Source: Lachnospiraceae bacterium (GTDB taxonomy: Bacteria; Bacillota; Clostridia; Lachnospirales; Lachnospiraceae). From it: a DNA stretch of 64,000 bases. How positions within the stretch are numbered: the stretch's first letter is position 1; each line of letters begins with the position of its first letter. Positions 1-7,848 of this stretch are shown one piece after another. Below the pieces are notes generated by a model. That model saw only the letters and a list, made by a program, of their open reading frames with translations. It was not told the origin of the DNA and did no database searches. The translations under genes and the position numbers were made by a program. The stretch lies in assembly GCA_009774245.1 (NCBI GenBank), contig VSNM01000013.1, positions 36,664 through 100,663 of the forward strand, given 5' to 3'.

Positions 1-844
1 CGACCTTGCGCTTTGGCGTGAGCGGAAGCCTGGTGATCTCCGGCTCTTCTCCCTTCCTGCCAAGCTCAATCATCAATATGCCCTTTTCCTGACCAGCCTC
101 ACTGACAGAATAGGCATACGGCGTTCCACAATAGCGGAAGCGGTTCTCTCCCACCGTCATCGGCTTGTGGATATGGCCGAGCGCCGCATATTCAAAGGGT
201 AACAGCACATCACTTGCCACCACGTCAACATTTCCGACCGCGCGAATCTCCGACTCCATGCGCTCGACGTCCTCCGCCTTTTTGCCCAAGGGCAGATAAA
301 ACTGGTGGCTCACAAGCACATTGCGCTCGTTTTCATTGATCTGTTCGCGCGCAAAGAGATTGTGAAGCGCATCATTATAGCTGTATACGGTATCACTCTC
401 GTCAAATGTCCCCCTGATGACTGACGGCTTACAGAATGGCAGCAGATAGAAGTTGACGGCGCCATACGCGTCATGCATCGTGACCTGCTCTATGTATTCA
501 TCCGGCCTGCGCGGCGGTATCCCCACCATATGCACCCGCTGCTTTGCCAGCAGAAAGTTCAGATAATCAATCCGCTGCGCACTGTCGTGGTTGCCGCTTA
601 TGATCATGATTTCCACTTTGTCGGAGGCATCGCACAGCGATTTCAGAAAGCTGTCAAAAAGCTGTACCGCCTCCGCGGATGGCAGCGCTTTGTCATAGAT
701 ATCACCGGCAATCAAAATCGCATCCGGCCGGTATTGTCTCACATAGTCTGTGATCTGCGCAAACAGGTACTCCTGCTCTTCCCGCAGATCGTGATTGTAC
801 AATCGGATACCAATATGCAGATCCGATAAATGAAATAATCTCAT
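1..844 (-). CDS. sbcD: Exonuclease SbcD (Mre11-like), C-terminus outside window
   Basis: Nuclease subunit of the SbcCD complex, which cleaves DNA hairpins and processes double-strand ends together with the SMC-like SbcC. Translation of the minus strand from the ATG at 844 begins MRLFHLSDLHIG and shows the calcineurin-type phosphoesterase motifs in order: SDLHIG near residue 7, AGDIYD near 45, ISGNHDS near 80, and GHIHKP near 225. These supply the metal-binding Asp and His residues. The frame is open to base 1, so about 281 residues are visible and the C-terminal capping part, and presumably sbcC, lie beyond the left edge. An AAAGGATG-like ribosome binding site precedes the start. The family call is secure. 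Confidence 0.93.
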   Translation of the reverse strand, partial: MRLFHLSDLHIGIRLYNHDLREEQEYLFAQITDYVRQYRPDAILIAGDIYDKALPSAEAVQLFDSFLKSLCDASDKVEIMIISGNHDSAQRIDYLNFLLAKQRVHMVGIPPRRPDEYIEQVTMHDAYGAVNFYLLPFCKPSVIRGTFDESDTVYSYNDALHNLFAREQINENERNVLVSHQFYLPLGKKAEDVERMESEIRAVGNVDVVASDVLLPFEYAALGHIHKPMTVGENRFRYCGTPYAYSVSEAGQEKGILMIELGRKGEEPEITRLPLTPKRKV

Positions 845-861
845 TTGTATGTTACATCCTT

Positions 862-1242
862 TCATTCGTCCTTTTTGTGCCACACATAGTCGATAAATGA
901 ATCGAAATCCTCTGCGATCACCTGGACTTCATCATCCATTCCAATAAAGGGAACCTCGATATATCTGCCATCCCTGTTGATGCCATACGCCATGTCTGCG
1001 CCGTCAGAACCGATCAGCACAATGTCATGCCAAAACTCCTGTGTCCCGTATTCATCATTCAATTCTTCTATTTCGGCTTTCTCCCAGAGTAGCAGGTAAT
1101 TTTCACCGACCATCCCCTCGCCGCTGACTGCCTGATTCAAATAATCCTCAAAACTTTTGTATAGACATAGATCTCCCAGATGCAATTCCTGTTTGTCAGA
1201 AATATGAAATTCACCCAGCCTCCGCCGTGTTTCCTGATTCAT
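862..1242 (-). CDS. SMI1/KNR4 (SUKH) family protein
   Basis: A 126-residue protein. Its centre and C-terminus follow the SUKH fold pattern: a GEGMVGENYLLLW segment, then an N-x-x-Y motif (ELNDEYG), then IGSDGADMAYGI and a final IAEDFDSFIDYVW helix. SUKH proteins include many immunity proteins of contact-dependent or polymorphic toxins, but also regulators, so the role here is not settled and no toxin is seen next to it. The frame is open upstream to 1362, which would overlap the preceding gene by 88 bases. The ATG at 1242 has a GGGGGA ribosome binding site about nine bases upstream and leaves a 32-base gap, so it is preferred. It probably shares a transcript with the membrane protein upstream. 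Confidence 0.72.
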   Translation of the reverse strand: MNQETRRRLGEFHISDKQELHLGDLCLYKSFEDYLNQAVSGEGMVGENYLLLWEKAEIEELNDEYGTQEFWHDIVLIGSDGADMAYGINRDGRYIEVPFIGMDDEVQVIAEDFDSFIDYVWHKKDE

Positions 1243-1274
1243 AACCGTTTCCCCCGCATTCTTTCCTTCAATTC

Positions 1275-3218
1275 TCACTGCGCATTTTTCATCTGCTCTG
1301 TGCTCCATGTCGTACAATATGTGAGCTCCAACCCTGTCGCTTTCATAAAATTCTCCGCCCATTCCGCTGTGCAGAAAAAGATGATCGCCCCCTGCCCGTT
1401 GTCCCCGGCCGCATAGAATAACTTCTGTGACTCTCCCTCAGTCAAAAGGGCATTCAGTATTCCCAGCACATCACTGTCAAGCCAGTCATAATACACCCTC
1501 ATATCCCAATGATATGTCTGTCCCTCCCATTCCAGGCTGACTGTGATTGTCCCTTTTCCGCGTTCCCAATCTACTTTGGAATCATCTTCACTGATATTGG
1601 TCACTGTGTCAAGGCTGCCGTCCTCCGCGAGCGCAAGCATACCGTTCAGGACATCAATGTAATCCCACCCTTCAAAGTCAAACCAGAATACATCCCTGGA
1701 GTATTCTTCTATCGCAGTCCAGTCCTCGTTGTACTGTGGCGCGCCCAGACTTGTCAATAACCACGTGTACGGATACCCCTCAATCGGTACCTGCAGACCG
1801 TACTCTGTCACAGAGTCGCGCACGGACTCCAACACTTCCTCCGGCACCTCAAAGCCAAAGGATTCCAACACTTCCACCTGCTCATCCAACGGCACATAGT
1901 CCGGATAATCTGCCGGATCAAAATCATCCTGCCATGAAATGCCGCGCGGTTTCTGATCTGGGTAGTCTGCCAGTTCTGTTTCCGATTCCGATTCTTTCTG
2001 CCAGTCAATTCCCTGTGCTTCCTGCGACGCCTCCCGCAATTGTTCGCGCGTCTCCTGCATCTGGTTCCTGAAAATACTGATAAACATAAATGCAACGCTC
2101 ACCATGACAAAAAGCACAGCCATCAGCGCAAAAGCCCAGTCTGGCAGATAATGCATTCTCCGTCCCTGAATATCCTTTATCCCTTTTCGCGCACAGAGCT
2201 CATGCAGGGCGGAAACCTGATTCCAGTCCTGAAAACTCTCCTTTGCGATCGTCACGTAATGCTTCCTGTCCCTGTGAAATATGTAAAATGCCTGCTCCGT
2301 CTCCACCAGATGCGCAAGTGTCTCCCACGCATAATCATTCCGCGTGCCATCTGGCAGCTTTGTGCAGATGCCCGCCTCCGACAGCAAGACCTGCCACACG
2401 CCGCACTCCCTGTCCCTGACAGCCTGTGCCCTGATCTGCTTTCTGAGAGCATTCTCGGGATCGCGCAAGAAAGTGCGGACGGTAAGCAGCGCCGCAACAC
2501 ACAGCCCAAACAAGACAAACTGCCAGCTCAAATGTCCCGCTACAAGATAGATGCAGGAGAGCATAACGAACACCTCAAAAAGACTCCAGATCAAAACGAT
2601 ACGAATCCGCTCCTTCATGCCGATCGTCCCGCTTGTTATGACGCCCAATGCCCCCTTCTGGAGCTGTATCCATCTCGCATCATCAATAGTGTAAGTAAAG
2701 CACAGTCCCTCCTCCCCTGATTCCACGCAGGCACTGCTGTCCCCCGCCGTCTGCGGATTGCGAATCCTGTCCAGAAACCGCTCCTGCTCCTGCCTGTCCG
2801 CAAACACTCGCAGCGGAACGATAAACCATGCCGGCCGCTGTGCCGTCTGCAGGTATCCAAGCATGAGCAGACGGCGCGTCGTGCGAACCAGCTGTATGCT
2901 GCTGCAGGGCACCTCACTGCTGCCGCCCCTGACCACTTTCAAGATACCGTTTTCAATCCACACCGTCCACTGATTTTGCGCAATGCTTTTTCTGATCTGA
3001 ATACAGGTAACGACAGCCGATACCAGCATCACCGCCACAAGCAAAACTGCAATCCAGACTGCCGCGCGCGGCAATATGAGCCACTCCAGCGCCAAAATAA
3101 GCATCAGCCGAAACCATGTCCACTTTTTACGCTTTGCCGATTCTGCCAAAGCATGCAGGCAAAATTCCATGATCTCGGACTGCTCCAATATATACTCATA
3201 TTTTTTTGTACTCTCCAT
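1275..3218 (-). CDS. Membrane protein with duplicated YcxB-like region and extracytoplasmic domain
   Basis: 647 residues of uncertain function. Two related modules follow each other. Residues 1-160 hold a hydrophobic pair (about 38-72) followed by a PH-like YcxB-type segment. Residues 195-370 repeat this with another hydrophobic pair (about 205-250) and a segment containing YAWETLAHLVETEQAFYIF. A further membrane helix near 378-400 is followed by an acidic linker and a roughly 220-residue C-terminal domain, probably outside the cell, rich in Trp and Tyr, with PYTWLLTSLGAP and YHWDMRVYYDWL. YcxB-like domains occur in many Lachnospiraceae membrane proteins of unknown role. The start has a weak AGGATC-type site. 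It is likely co-transcribed with the SUKH gene 32 bases downstream. Confidence 0.7.
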   Translation of the reverse strand: MESTKKYEYILEQSEIMEFCLHALAESAKRKKWTWFRLMLILALEWLILPRAAVWIAVLLVAVMLVSAVVTCIQIRKSIAQNQWTVWIENGILKVVRGGSSEVPCSSIQLVRTTRRLLMLGYLQTAQRPAWFIVPLRVFADRQEQERFLDRIRNPQTAGDSSACVESGEEGLCFTYTIDDARWIQLQKGALGVITSGTIGMKERIRIVLIWSLFEVFVMLSCIYLVAGHLSWQFVLFGLCVAALLTVRTFLRDPENALRKQIRAQAVRDRECGVWQVLLSEAGICTKLPDGTRNDYAWETLAHLVETEQAFYIFHRDRKHYVTIAKESFQDWNQVSALHELCARKGIKDIQGRRMHYLPDWAFALMAVLFVMVSVAFMFISIFRNQMQETREQLREASQEAQGIDWQKESESETELADYPDQKPRGISWQDDFDPADYPDYVPLDEQVEVLESFGFEVPEEVLESVRDSVTEYGLQVPIEGYPYTWLLTSLGAPQYNEDWTAIEEYSRDVFWFDFEGWDYIDVLNGMLALAEDGSLDTVTNISEDDSKVDWERGKGTITVSLEWEGQTYHWDMRVYYDWLDSDVLGILNALLTEGESQKLFYAAGDNGQGAIIFFCTAEWAENFMKATGLELTYCTTWSTEQMKNAQ

Positions 3219-3394
3219 ATTGATCCTGCCTTTTCATAATTTCAAACACGCTCTAAAACACTCCTTATCAGTTTAACACAATCGCGCCATTCTGAAAACC
3301 CCATTATGAAGCGTATAACAGAATAAACGTATGAATGAAAATAAGGAAAAAATCAACCATTGACAACGCACGCGAAATCTGTTATCGTATTCCT

Positions 3395-3665
3395 AACAAT
3401 ATAAGAAAAGCGCCGACGGAAAGAGTAGTCTGCATGAACGCATCCAGAGAGAATGGCATCAGGTGGAAGCCATTTATGAAGACAGCAGACGAAAACCATT
3501 CCCGAGCTGTAACGCCGAAAGCAATCCGATATCGGATTCTCCTGTAAGTGTTACCGTATGCCTGCGTTAAAGGATAGGATTTGATGGAATCTGAAGTGAA
3601 AAGTTAAGGTGGAACCGTGCTGATGCACCCTTAGGACAATTGCAGTTTGTCTTGGGGTGCTTTTC
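3395..3665 (+). promoter_or_regulatory. T-box leader (threonine-specific) of thrS
   Basis: This leader senses uncharged tRNA-Thr and chooses between an antiterminator and a terminator. The Stem I specifier loop is visible: AGTA at 3424-3427 and stem GTCTGC at 3428-3433 on the 5' side, then the matching GCAGAC at 3485-3490 followed by GAAAACCATT. The specifier codon is therefore ACC (Thr) at 3495-3497. The T-box sequence AAGGTGGAACCGTG lies at 3606-3619. An intrinsic terminator follows, with GCACCC at 3625-3630 pairing with GGGTGC at 3655-3660 and a T-rich tail. It ends 58 bases before the thrS start. The specifier matches the downstream enzyme, so the assignment is firm; the exact 5' end is not determined. 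Confidence 0.93.
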
Positions 3666-3723
3666 TTATGTTGTTATCTTTTATTTTTATGAAACAGGAT
3701 TCAAAAAAGGAGGTAACATTTTT

Positions 3724-5505
3724 ATGAAAATCTTACTAAGCAACGGAACATGCACGGAAAAGACATTCGAGGAAGCAGAGGGAAAAAGAGCCTTCTGGCA
3801 CACAAGCGCACATGTGCTGGCGCAGGCAGTAAAGCGCCTGTACCCCGAGACAAAATGCGCCATCGGCCCCGCGATCGAAAACGGCTTTTACTACGATTTC
3901 GACTTCGCGTTCTCTTTCACGGAAGAGCATCTGCGTGCGGTCGAGGCGGAGATGAAAAAAATTGTAGGCGAATCCCTGTCCTTACAGGTCTGTGAACGGT
4001 CAAGGGCGGACGCGCTCGCCTACATGCAGGAACACGGGGAGCCGTATAAACTGGAATTGATACAAACCCTGCCCGCCGACGAAAAAATCAGCTTTTACAG
4101 ACAGGGCGAGTACGCCGAATTCTGCGCCGGCCCGCACATCACAAACACTTGCCAGATCAAGGCAGTCCGACTGCTTTCGATTGCCGGCGCGTACTGGCGG
4201 GGAGATGAACACAATAAGATGCTGACGCGCATCTATGGAATCTCTTTTCCCAGGGCTGCCCAATTGGAAGAATACCTGAACATGCTGGAGGAGGCAAAAT
4301 TAAGAGATCACCGCAGGCTTGGAAAAGAACTTGGCATCTTTGCCCTGTTTGACGAGGGCGCAGGACTCCCATTTTTCCTGCCAAAAGGAATCATTCTAAA
4401 AAACCTGCTGATCGATTACTGGCGAATGCTCCATCAGAAAAACGGTTACCAGGAAATCTCCACGCCGATCATGTTAAACCGACAGCTGTGGGAGACATCC
4501 GGTCACTGGGAACACTATCGTGAGAGCATGTATACGACAATGGTAGACGACGCGGAATACGCGATCAAACCCATGAGCTGTCCCGGCGGAATGCTTGTCT
4601 ACAAACAGACTTCACACTCCTACCGCGAACTACCGCTACGCCTGGCGGAGCTTGGACTGATACACCGCAATGAGAAATCCGGAACGCTGCACGGTCTGAT
4701 GCGCGTGCGGGAGTTCACACAGGACGACGCCCACATTTTCATGACGCCGGAACAGATCATTGACGAAATTCAGCGTGTGGCAAAATTGATTGACACGGTC
4801 TACAGGAAATTCGGTTTTGACTACCATGTGGGATTGTCCACACAGCCGGAAAACAGCATCGGAAGCGCCGAGGACTGGGCGATGGCGACACAGGCGCTTC
4901 GAAACGCCATGGATTCCATGGGGATTTCCTACTTTGTCAACGAGGGCGACGGCGCGTTTTACGGCCCCAAGCTTGACTTTCACCTTAAGGACTCCATCGG
5001 GCGCACATGGCAGTGCGGAACGATCCAGCTCGATTTCCAACTGCCGCAGCGATTTGAGGCAGAGTACATCGGCGCTGACGGCGCGCGTCACCGGCCGATC
5101 ATGATCCACCGCGTCATCTTTGGCTCCATCGAGCGCTTTATCGGCATATTAATTGAACACTATGCCGGAAAATTCCCCGTGTGGCTGTCTCCCGTGCAGG
5201 TAAAACTTCTGCCCGTCTCCGACAGGTATCTTCCCTACGCTGACAGCGTCTTGAAATCGCTGAGGGATGCCGGAATCCGTGCCGAGACGGACACTAGGGA
5301 CGAAAAGCTGGGGTATAAAATCCGTGAGGCGCAGCTTGACAAAGTGCCCTACATGGTCATTGTCGGCGAACGGGAACAGGCGGACAATACAGTCTCCGTC
5401 AGACAGCGCGACGCCGGTCCAGAATGTCAGGAACATGGGGAAATGCAAATCACGGAACTGATTGCCCAAATACAGGCTTGCAGTTCCCAGACAACTGAAT
5501 TATAA
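3724..5505 (+). CDS. thrS: Threonyl-tRNA synthetase, form lacking the TGS domain
   Basis: Charges tRNA-Thr with threonine. The start at 3724 has AAGGAGG at 3706-3712; the frame runs further upstream through the T-box terminator but that part is untranslated. At 593 residues it is shorter than the usual ~640, because the protein begins almost directly with the N2 editing domain (HTSAHVLAQAVKRLYP, residues ~27-42, and CAGPH near 136) and has no room for an N-terminal TGS domain. The class II core has KPMSCPGG (motif-2 region, Zn-ligand Cys), FTQDDAHIF (Zn-ligand His) and MIHRVIFGSIER (motif 3 with the third ligand). An anticodon-binding domain with TDTRDEKLGYKIREAQ follows. A second, full-length thrS may exist elsewhere in the genome. 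Confidence 0.96.
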   Translation: MKILLSNGTCTEKTFEEAEGKRAFWHTSAHVLAQAVKRLYPETKCAIGPAIENGFYYDFDFAFSFTEEHLRAVEAEMKKIVGESLSLQVCERSRADALAYMQEHGEPYKLELIQTLPADEKISFYRQGEYAEFCAGPHITNTCQIKAVRLLSIAGAYWRGDEHNKMLTRIYGISFPRAAQLEEYLNMLEEAKLRDHRRLGKELGIFALFDEGAGLPFFLPKGIILKNLLIDYWRMLHQKNGYQEISTPIMLNRQLWETSGHWEHYRESMYTTMVDDAEYAIKPMSCPGGMLVYKQTSHSYRELPLRLAELGLIHRNEKSGTLHGLMRVREFTQDDAHIFMTPEQIIDEIQRVAKLIDTVYRKFGFDYHVGLSTQPENSIGSAEDWAMATQALRNAMDSMGISYFVNEGDGAFYGPKLDFHLKDSIGRTWQCGTIQLDFQLPQRFEAEYIGADGARHRPIMIHRVIFGSIERFIGILIEHYAGKFPVWLSPVQVKLLPVSDRYLPYADSVLKSLRDAGIRAETDTRDEKLGYKIREAQLDKVPYMVIVGEREQADNTVSVRQRDAGPECQEHGEMQITELIAQIQACSSQTTEL

Positions 5506-5510
5506 TGAAT

Positions 5511-5609
5511 GTAGCTGCCAGTTCTGGAAAGAGTACGGCCATGCTGTATCGGAGGTGTCCGGTCTCACATGGATTATCCCGGGAACACGCTCCGGCTGGC
5601 AGCTTTTTA
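5511..5609 (+). terminator. Structured 3' element ending in a U-tract, between convergent genes
   Basis: Six bases after the thrS stop, AGCTGCCAG (5513-5521) pairs with CTGGCAGCT (5596-5604), extended past a small bulge by CTGG (5524-5527) with CCGG (5592-5595), and the 3' arm runs into TTTTT. The ~65 bases enclosed are themselves foldable: CCATG at 5539-5543 with CATGG at 5568-5572, CGGA at 5550-5553 with TCCG at 5558-5561, and CCCGGG near 5579. It can act as the thrS terminator, but its multibranched form is larger than a simple intrinsic terminator, so it may be a processed small RNA. Confidence 0.55.
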
Positions 5610-5615
5610 GGTTCC

Positions 5616-6437
5616 TTAGTTCGTAAATTCCAGTATTTCCTCCACCACCGCATTCATTCTGTTGACATTTTCCAGTATCTTCTCCGCATAGTGCATCCTC
5701 TTCTCAACCTCGATCTCCGCCAGAAAGTTCTCCGAATAGCCGGATATCACCATCATCGGGGTTTTCAGACTATGCGCCAGCGCATTGACCTTCTGACTGT
5801 AGGCAGCCTCCATCGCCTGCTGTTTTTTATACAGCTTATAATAACTCCATGCGATACAGAGCGTCAAAATGACTACCGCCGCAAAAATTCCCATTCCCAT
5901 AGGAACAAGATTCCCTCCCCGGCTCTGCCAGAATGACGACACCCCGGCACAGTACAGCACATACTCTCCCTGCGGCGTCCAGACCGGACTCTCCACATAC
6001 CAGTAATTTGGAGCAAACCCATAAACCTGATTCTTTCGAATCCTGTCATTTCCTGTATAAATTTCCAGGATCGTCTCTTCCAACTCGTGATATTGCGCGA
6101 TCAATTCCTCCCCTGCATCCATGTAGCGGTCTGCATCTGACCGCGCGATCTCACTGCCGTCCCTGTCAAACAATATCCCAACCATGTCAAAGTCAGACAG
6201 ACTGTCAAGCTGCTCCTCTATAGCCGTCTTGTCCGTCATGTCTGTGTTCGATAATCTATATGCCATCTCAACACTGATACGCTCCACCCTGCTTCCATTT
6301 ATCATTTCTATGCTGATCAGAGCGAAATACAGCAAAATATAAAGTACCACCACCATCGCTGCCAGAATCGGAATCCCTGCGCGCAGCCATATCCTCAAAA
6401 ACATATGTTTATCATTCTTTTTACCCATTCTTTTCAC
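5616..6437 (-). CDS. Sensor histidine kinase truncated before the ATPase domain
   Basis: Membrane sensor of a two-component pair. The GTG start at 6437 overlaps the response-regulator stop (GTGA). Of 273 residues, the first ~50 contain one membrane helix (VVVLYILLYFALI), then an extracytoplasmic sensor region, a second helix near 185-205, and a HisKA dimerisation helix with H-box ALAHSLKTPMMVISGYSEN near residue 225. The protein ends at EILEFTN, exactly where HisKA ends, and no HATPase_c domain with N, G1, F and G2 boxes follows. Only ~110 bases separate this stop from the convergent thrS, so a frameshift does not hide the missing domain. It is either a broken gene or a phosphoacceptor that needs a kinase in trans. 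Confidence 0.85.
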   Translation of the reverse strand: MKRMGKKNDKHMFLRIWLRAGIPILAAMVVVLYILLYFALISIEMINGSRVERISVEMAYRLSNTDMTDKTAIEEQLDSLSDFDMVGILFDRDGSEIARSDADRYMDAGEELIAQYHELEETILEIYTGNDRIRKNQVYGFAPNYWYVESPVWTPQGEYVLYCAGVSSFWQSRGGNLVPMGMGIFAAVVILTLCIAWSYYKLYKKQQAMEAAYSQKVNALAHSLKTPMMVISGYSENFLAEIEVEKRMHYAEKILENVNRMNAVVEEILEFTN

Positions 6438-7135
6438 CCATTTCCCTTCTCATCTGTCTCTTCCTTCAACTGATAGCCTTTCCTGATAACCGTCCTGATC
6501 TGTCTGCCCTGCGCGCCTAATTTTTTCCGCAACTTTTTGATGTGGTTGTCCACCACCCTGTCATTTCCCTCAAAATCGTAGCCCCATATGCGCGTCAAAA
6601 GCTCGTCCCTCGTGCATACCTTTTCCTTGTGCTCCATCAGGTATCGCAGCAGTTCGTATTCCTTATATGAAAGTTCCATCTCCCTCCCCGCGCAGCAAAC
6701 CCTGTATCGCTCCGGCTCTAACACGATCCCGCCCGCCGTCAGTACCGGGCGCTGCACCATGCCCTTGGAACGCTTTAAAAGCGCCAGTATCTTGGCATGT
6801 AAGACGGGCAGCGAAAACGGCTTTACCAGATAGTCGTCACAGCCAAGCTGATAACCGTGAAGCTTGTCCTCCTCACCGCCCCTCGCCGTGATGAACATAA
6901 TCGGCGCGTCACTAACCCTGCGAAGCTCCCTGCACAGCGAGAAGCCGTCCATCTCTGGCAGCATAATGTCCAACAGCACCAGGTCATACTGTCCCTCCAC
7001 GATCTGCTCCAGTCCCTTTCCCCCATCATTGGCACAGCGCACGCAAAACGTGTTTTCCTTCTGCGCCGTCAGATAGTCCGTGAGAATCTCGCAGATCTGC
7101 AGGTCGTCCTCAATTAATAAAATCTGATATGTCAT
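6434..7135 (-). CDS. OmpR-family response regulator
   Basis: DNA-binding response regulator of 233 residues. The start at 7135 has AGGAGG a few bases upstream; an earlier ATG at 7213 lacks a site. The receiver domain (1-115) begins YQILLIEDD, with the phospho-acceptor Asp in DLVLLDIMLPEMDG and the conserved Lys in DDYLVKPF. A winged-helix OmpR effector domain follows, with LSYKEYELLRYLMEH and VVDNHIKKLRKKLG, ending RTVIRKGYQL. It is translationally coupled to the truncated kinase behind it, which makes its normal phosphate source doubtful. The target promoter is not evident. Confidence 0.93.
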   Translation of the reverse strand: MTYQILLIEDDLQICEILTDYLTAQKENTFCVRCANDGGKGLEQIVEGQYDLVLLDIMLPEMDGFSLCRELRRVSDAPIMFITARGGEEDKLHGYQLGCDDYLVKPFSLPVLHAKILALLKRSKGMVQRPVLTAGGIVLEPERYRVCCAGREMELSYKEYELLRYLMEHKEKVCTRDELLTRIWGYDFEGNDRVVDNHIKKLRKKLGAQGRQIRTVIRKGYQLKEETDEKGNG

Positions 7136-7213
7136 AATTGCCCTCCTTTTGGGATAGTATACCGCTGTGATGTGTCCTCGAGATGTCGCGGCATGAATAT
7201 TTTCCGTGTGCAT

Positions 7214-7242
7214 AAAAAGAGATACTCTCTCTCAAGTACCTC
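7214..7242 (-). terminator. Intrinsic terminator after the histidine phosphatase gene
   Basis: On the minus strand a stem of GAGGTACTT against GAGTATCTC (two wobble pairs) is followed by TTTTT, seven bases beyond the stop at 7249. It separates the histidine phosphatase transcript from the response-regulator gene. Confidence 0.7.
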
Positions 7243-7248
7243 CAACGC

Positions 7249-7833
7249 TCACATATCATTCCCTTTTTCTCCAAACAGATCATACTGCTTCATATCCACA
7301 CAGTTTTTTCCATCAAAGGTGAAGCGGACGATCCAGGGCATCAGCGCGCGAATCTTATCAAACTCCTGATACCCAAACCGCCTGTCATAATAGTTCACGA
7401 TCGTGCTCAGCGCCGTCCCATGGGAGCCCACCGCGACCGTTTTACCCTGGTACTCCTCCAATACGCTGTTCAATGCGCGGATATTTCTCTCCTGCACCTC
7501 CCGTAGACATTCCCCGTCTAACAATCTGTAATCGAAGTCCGCCCACTGTGCCCTGCTGAAAGACAGAAAATCCGCGATCCACTCACTGTCGATCCTGCGT
7601 TCCCTGAAATCCTCCACAATACGGATAGCAAGGCCTTGGCTCTCCGCAAATTCACTGACCGTATCAACAGCCCTCCTATATGGACTTGACAGGACAACAT
7701 CAACCTTCTTGTCCGACAAAAATTTAGTGACAAGTCTTCTGTCCTCCATCCCTTTCGGTGAAAGCTCCCTTGTCCTGTCATCATGATTTTCATAATTTGG
7801 CTCTGCGTGCCGCACAAAGTATACCGTCGTCAT
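7249..7833 (-). CDS. Histidine phosphatase (phosphoglycerate mutase-like) family protein
   Basis: 194 residues of the branch-1 histidine phosphatase superfamily. The catalytic RHA motif is at residues 8-10 (YFVRHAEPNY), the SSPYRRAVDT segment near 50 supplies the conserved Arg, and the second catalytic His lies in VAVGSHGTALSTI near 138. The family covers cofactor-dependent phosphoglycerate mutases, small-molecule phosphatases and protein phosphatases; the substrate cannot be told from sequence. The start has a GGGGCGG-type ribosome binding site. It lies 15 bases behind the AAA-ATPase-like gene and could be read with it. Confidence 0.88.
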   Translation of the reverse strand: MTTVYFVRHAEPNYENHDDRTRELSPKGMEDRRLVTKFLSDKKVDVVLSSPYRRAVDTVSEFAESQGLAIRIVEDFRERRIDSEWIADFLSFSRAQWADFDYRLLDGECLREVQERNIRALNSVLEEYQGKTVAVGSHGTALSTIVNYYDRRFGYQEFDKIRALMPWIVRFTFDGKNCVDMKQYDLFGEKGNDM

Positions 7834-7848
7834 CTTTACCGCCCCTTT

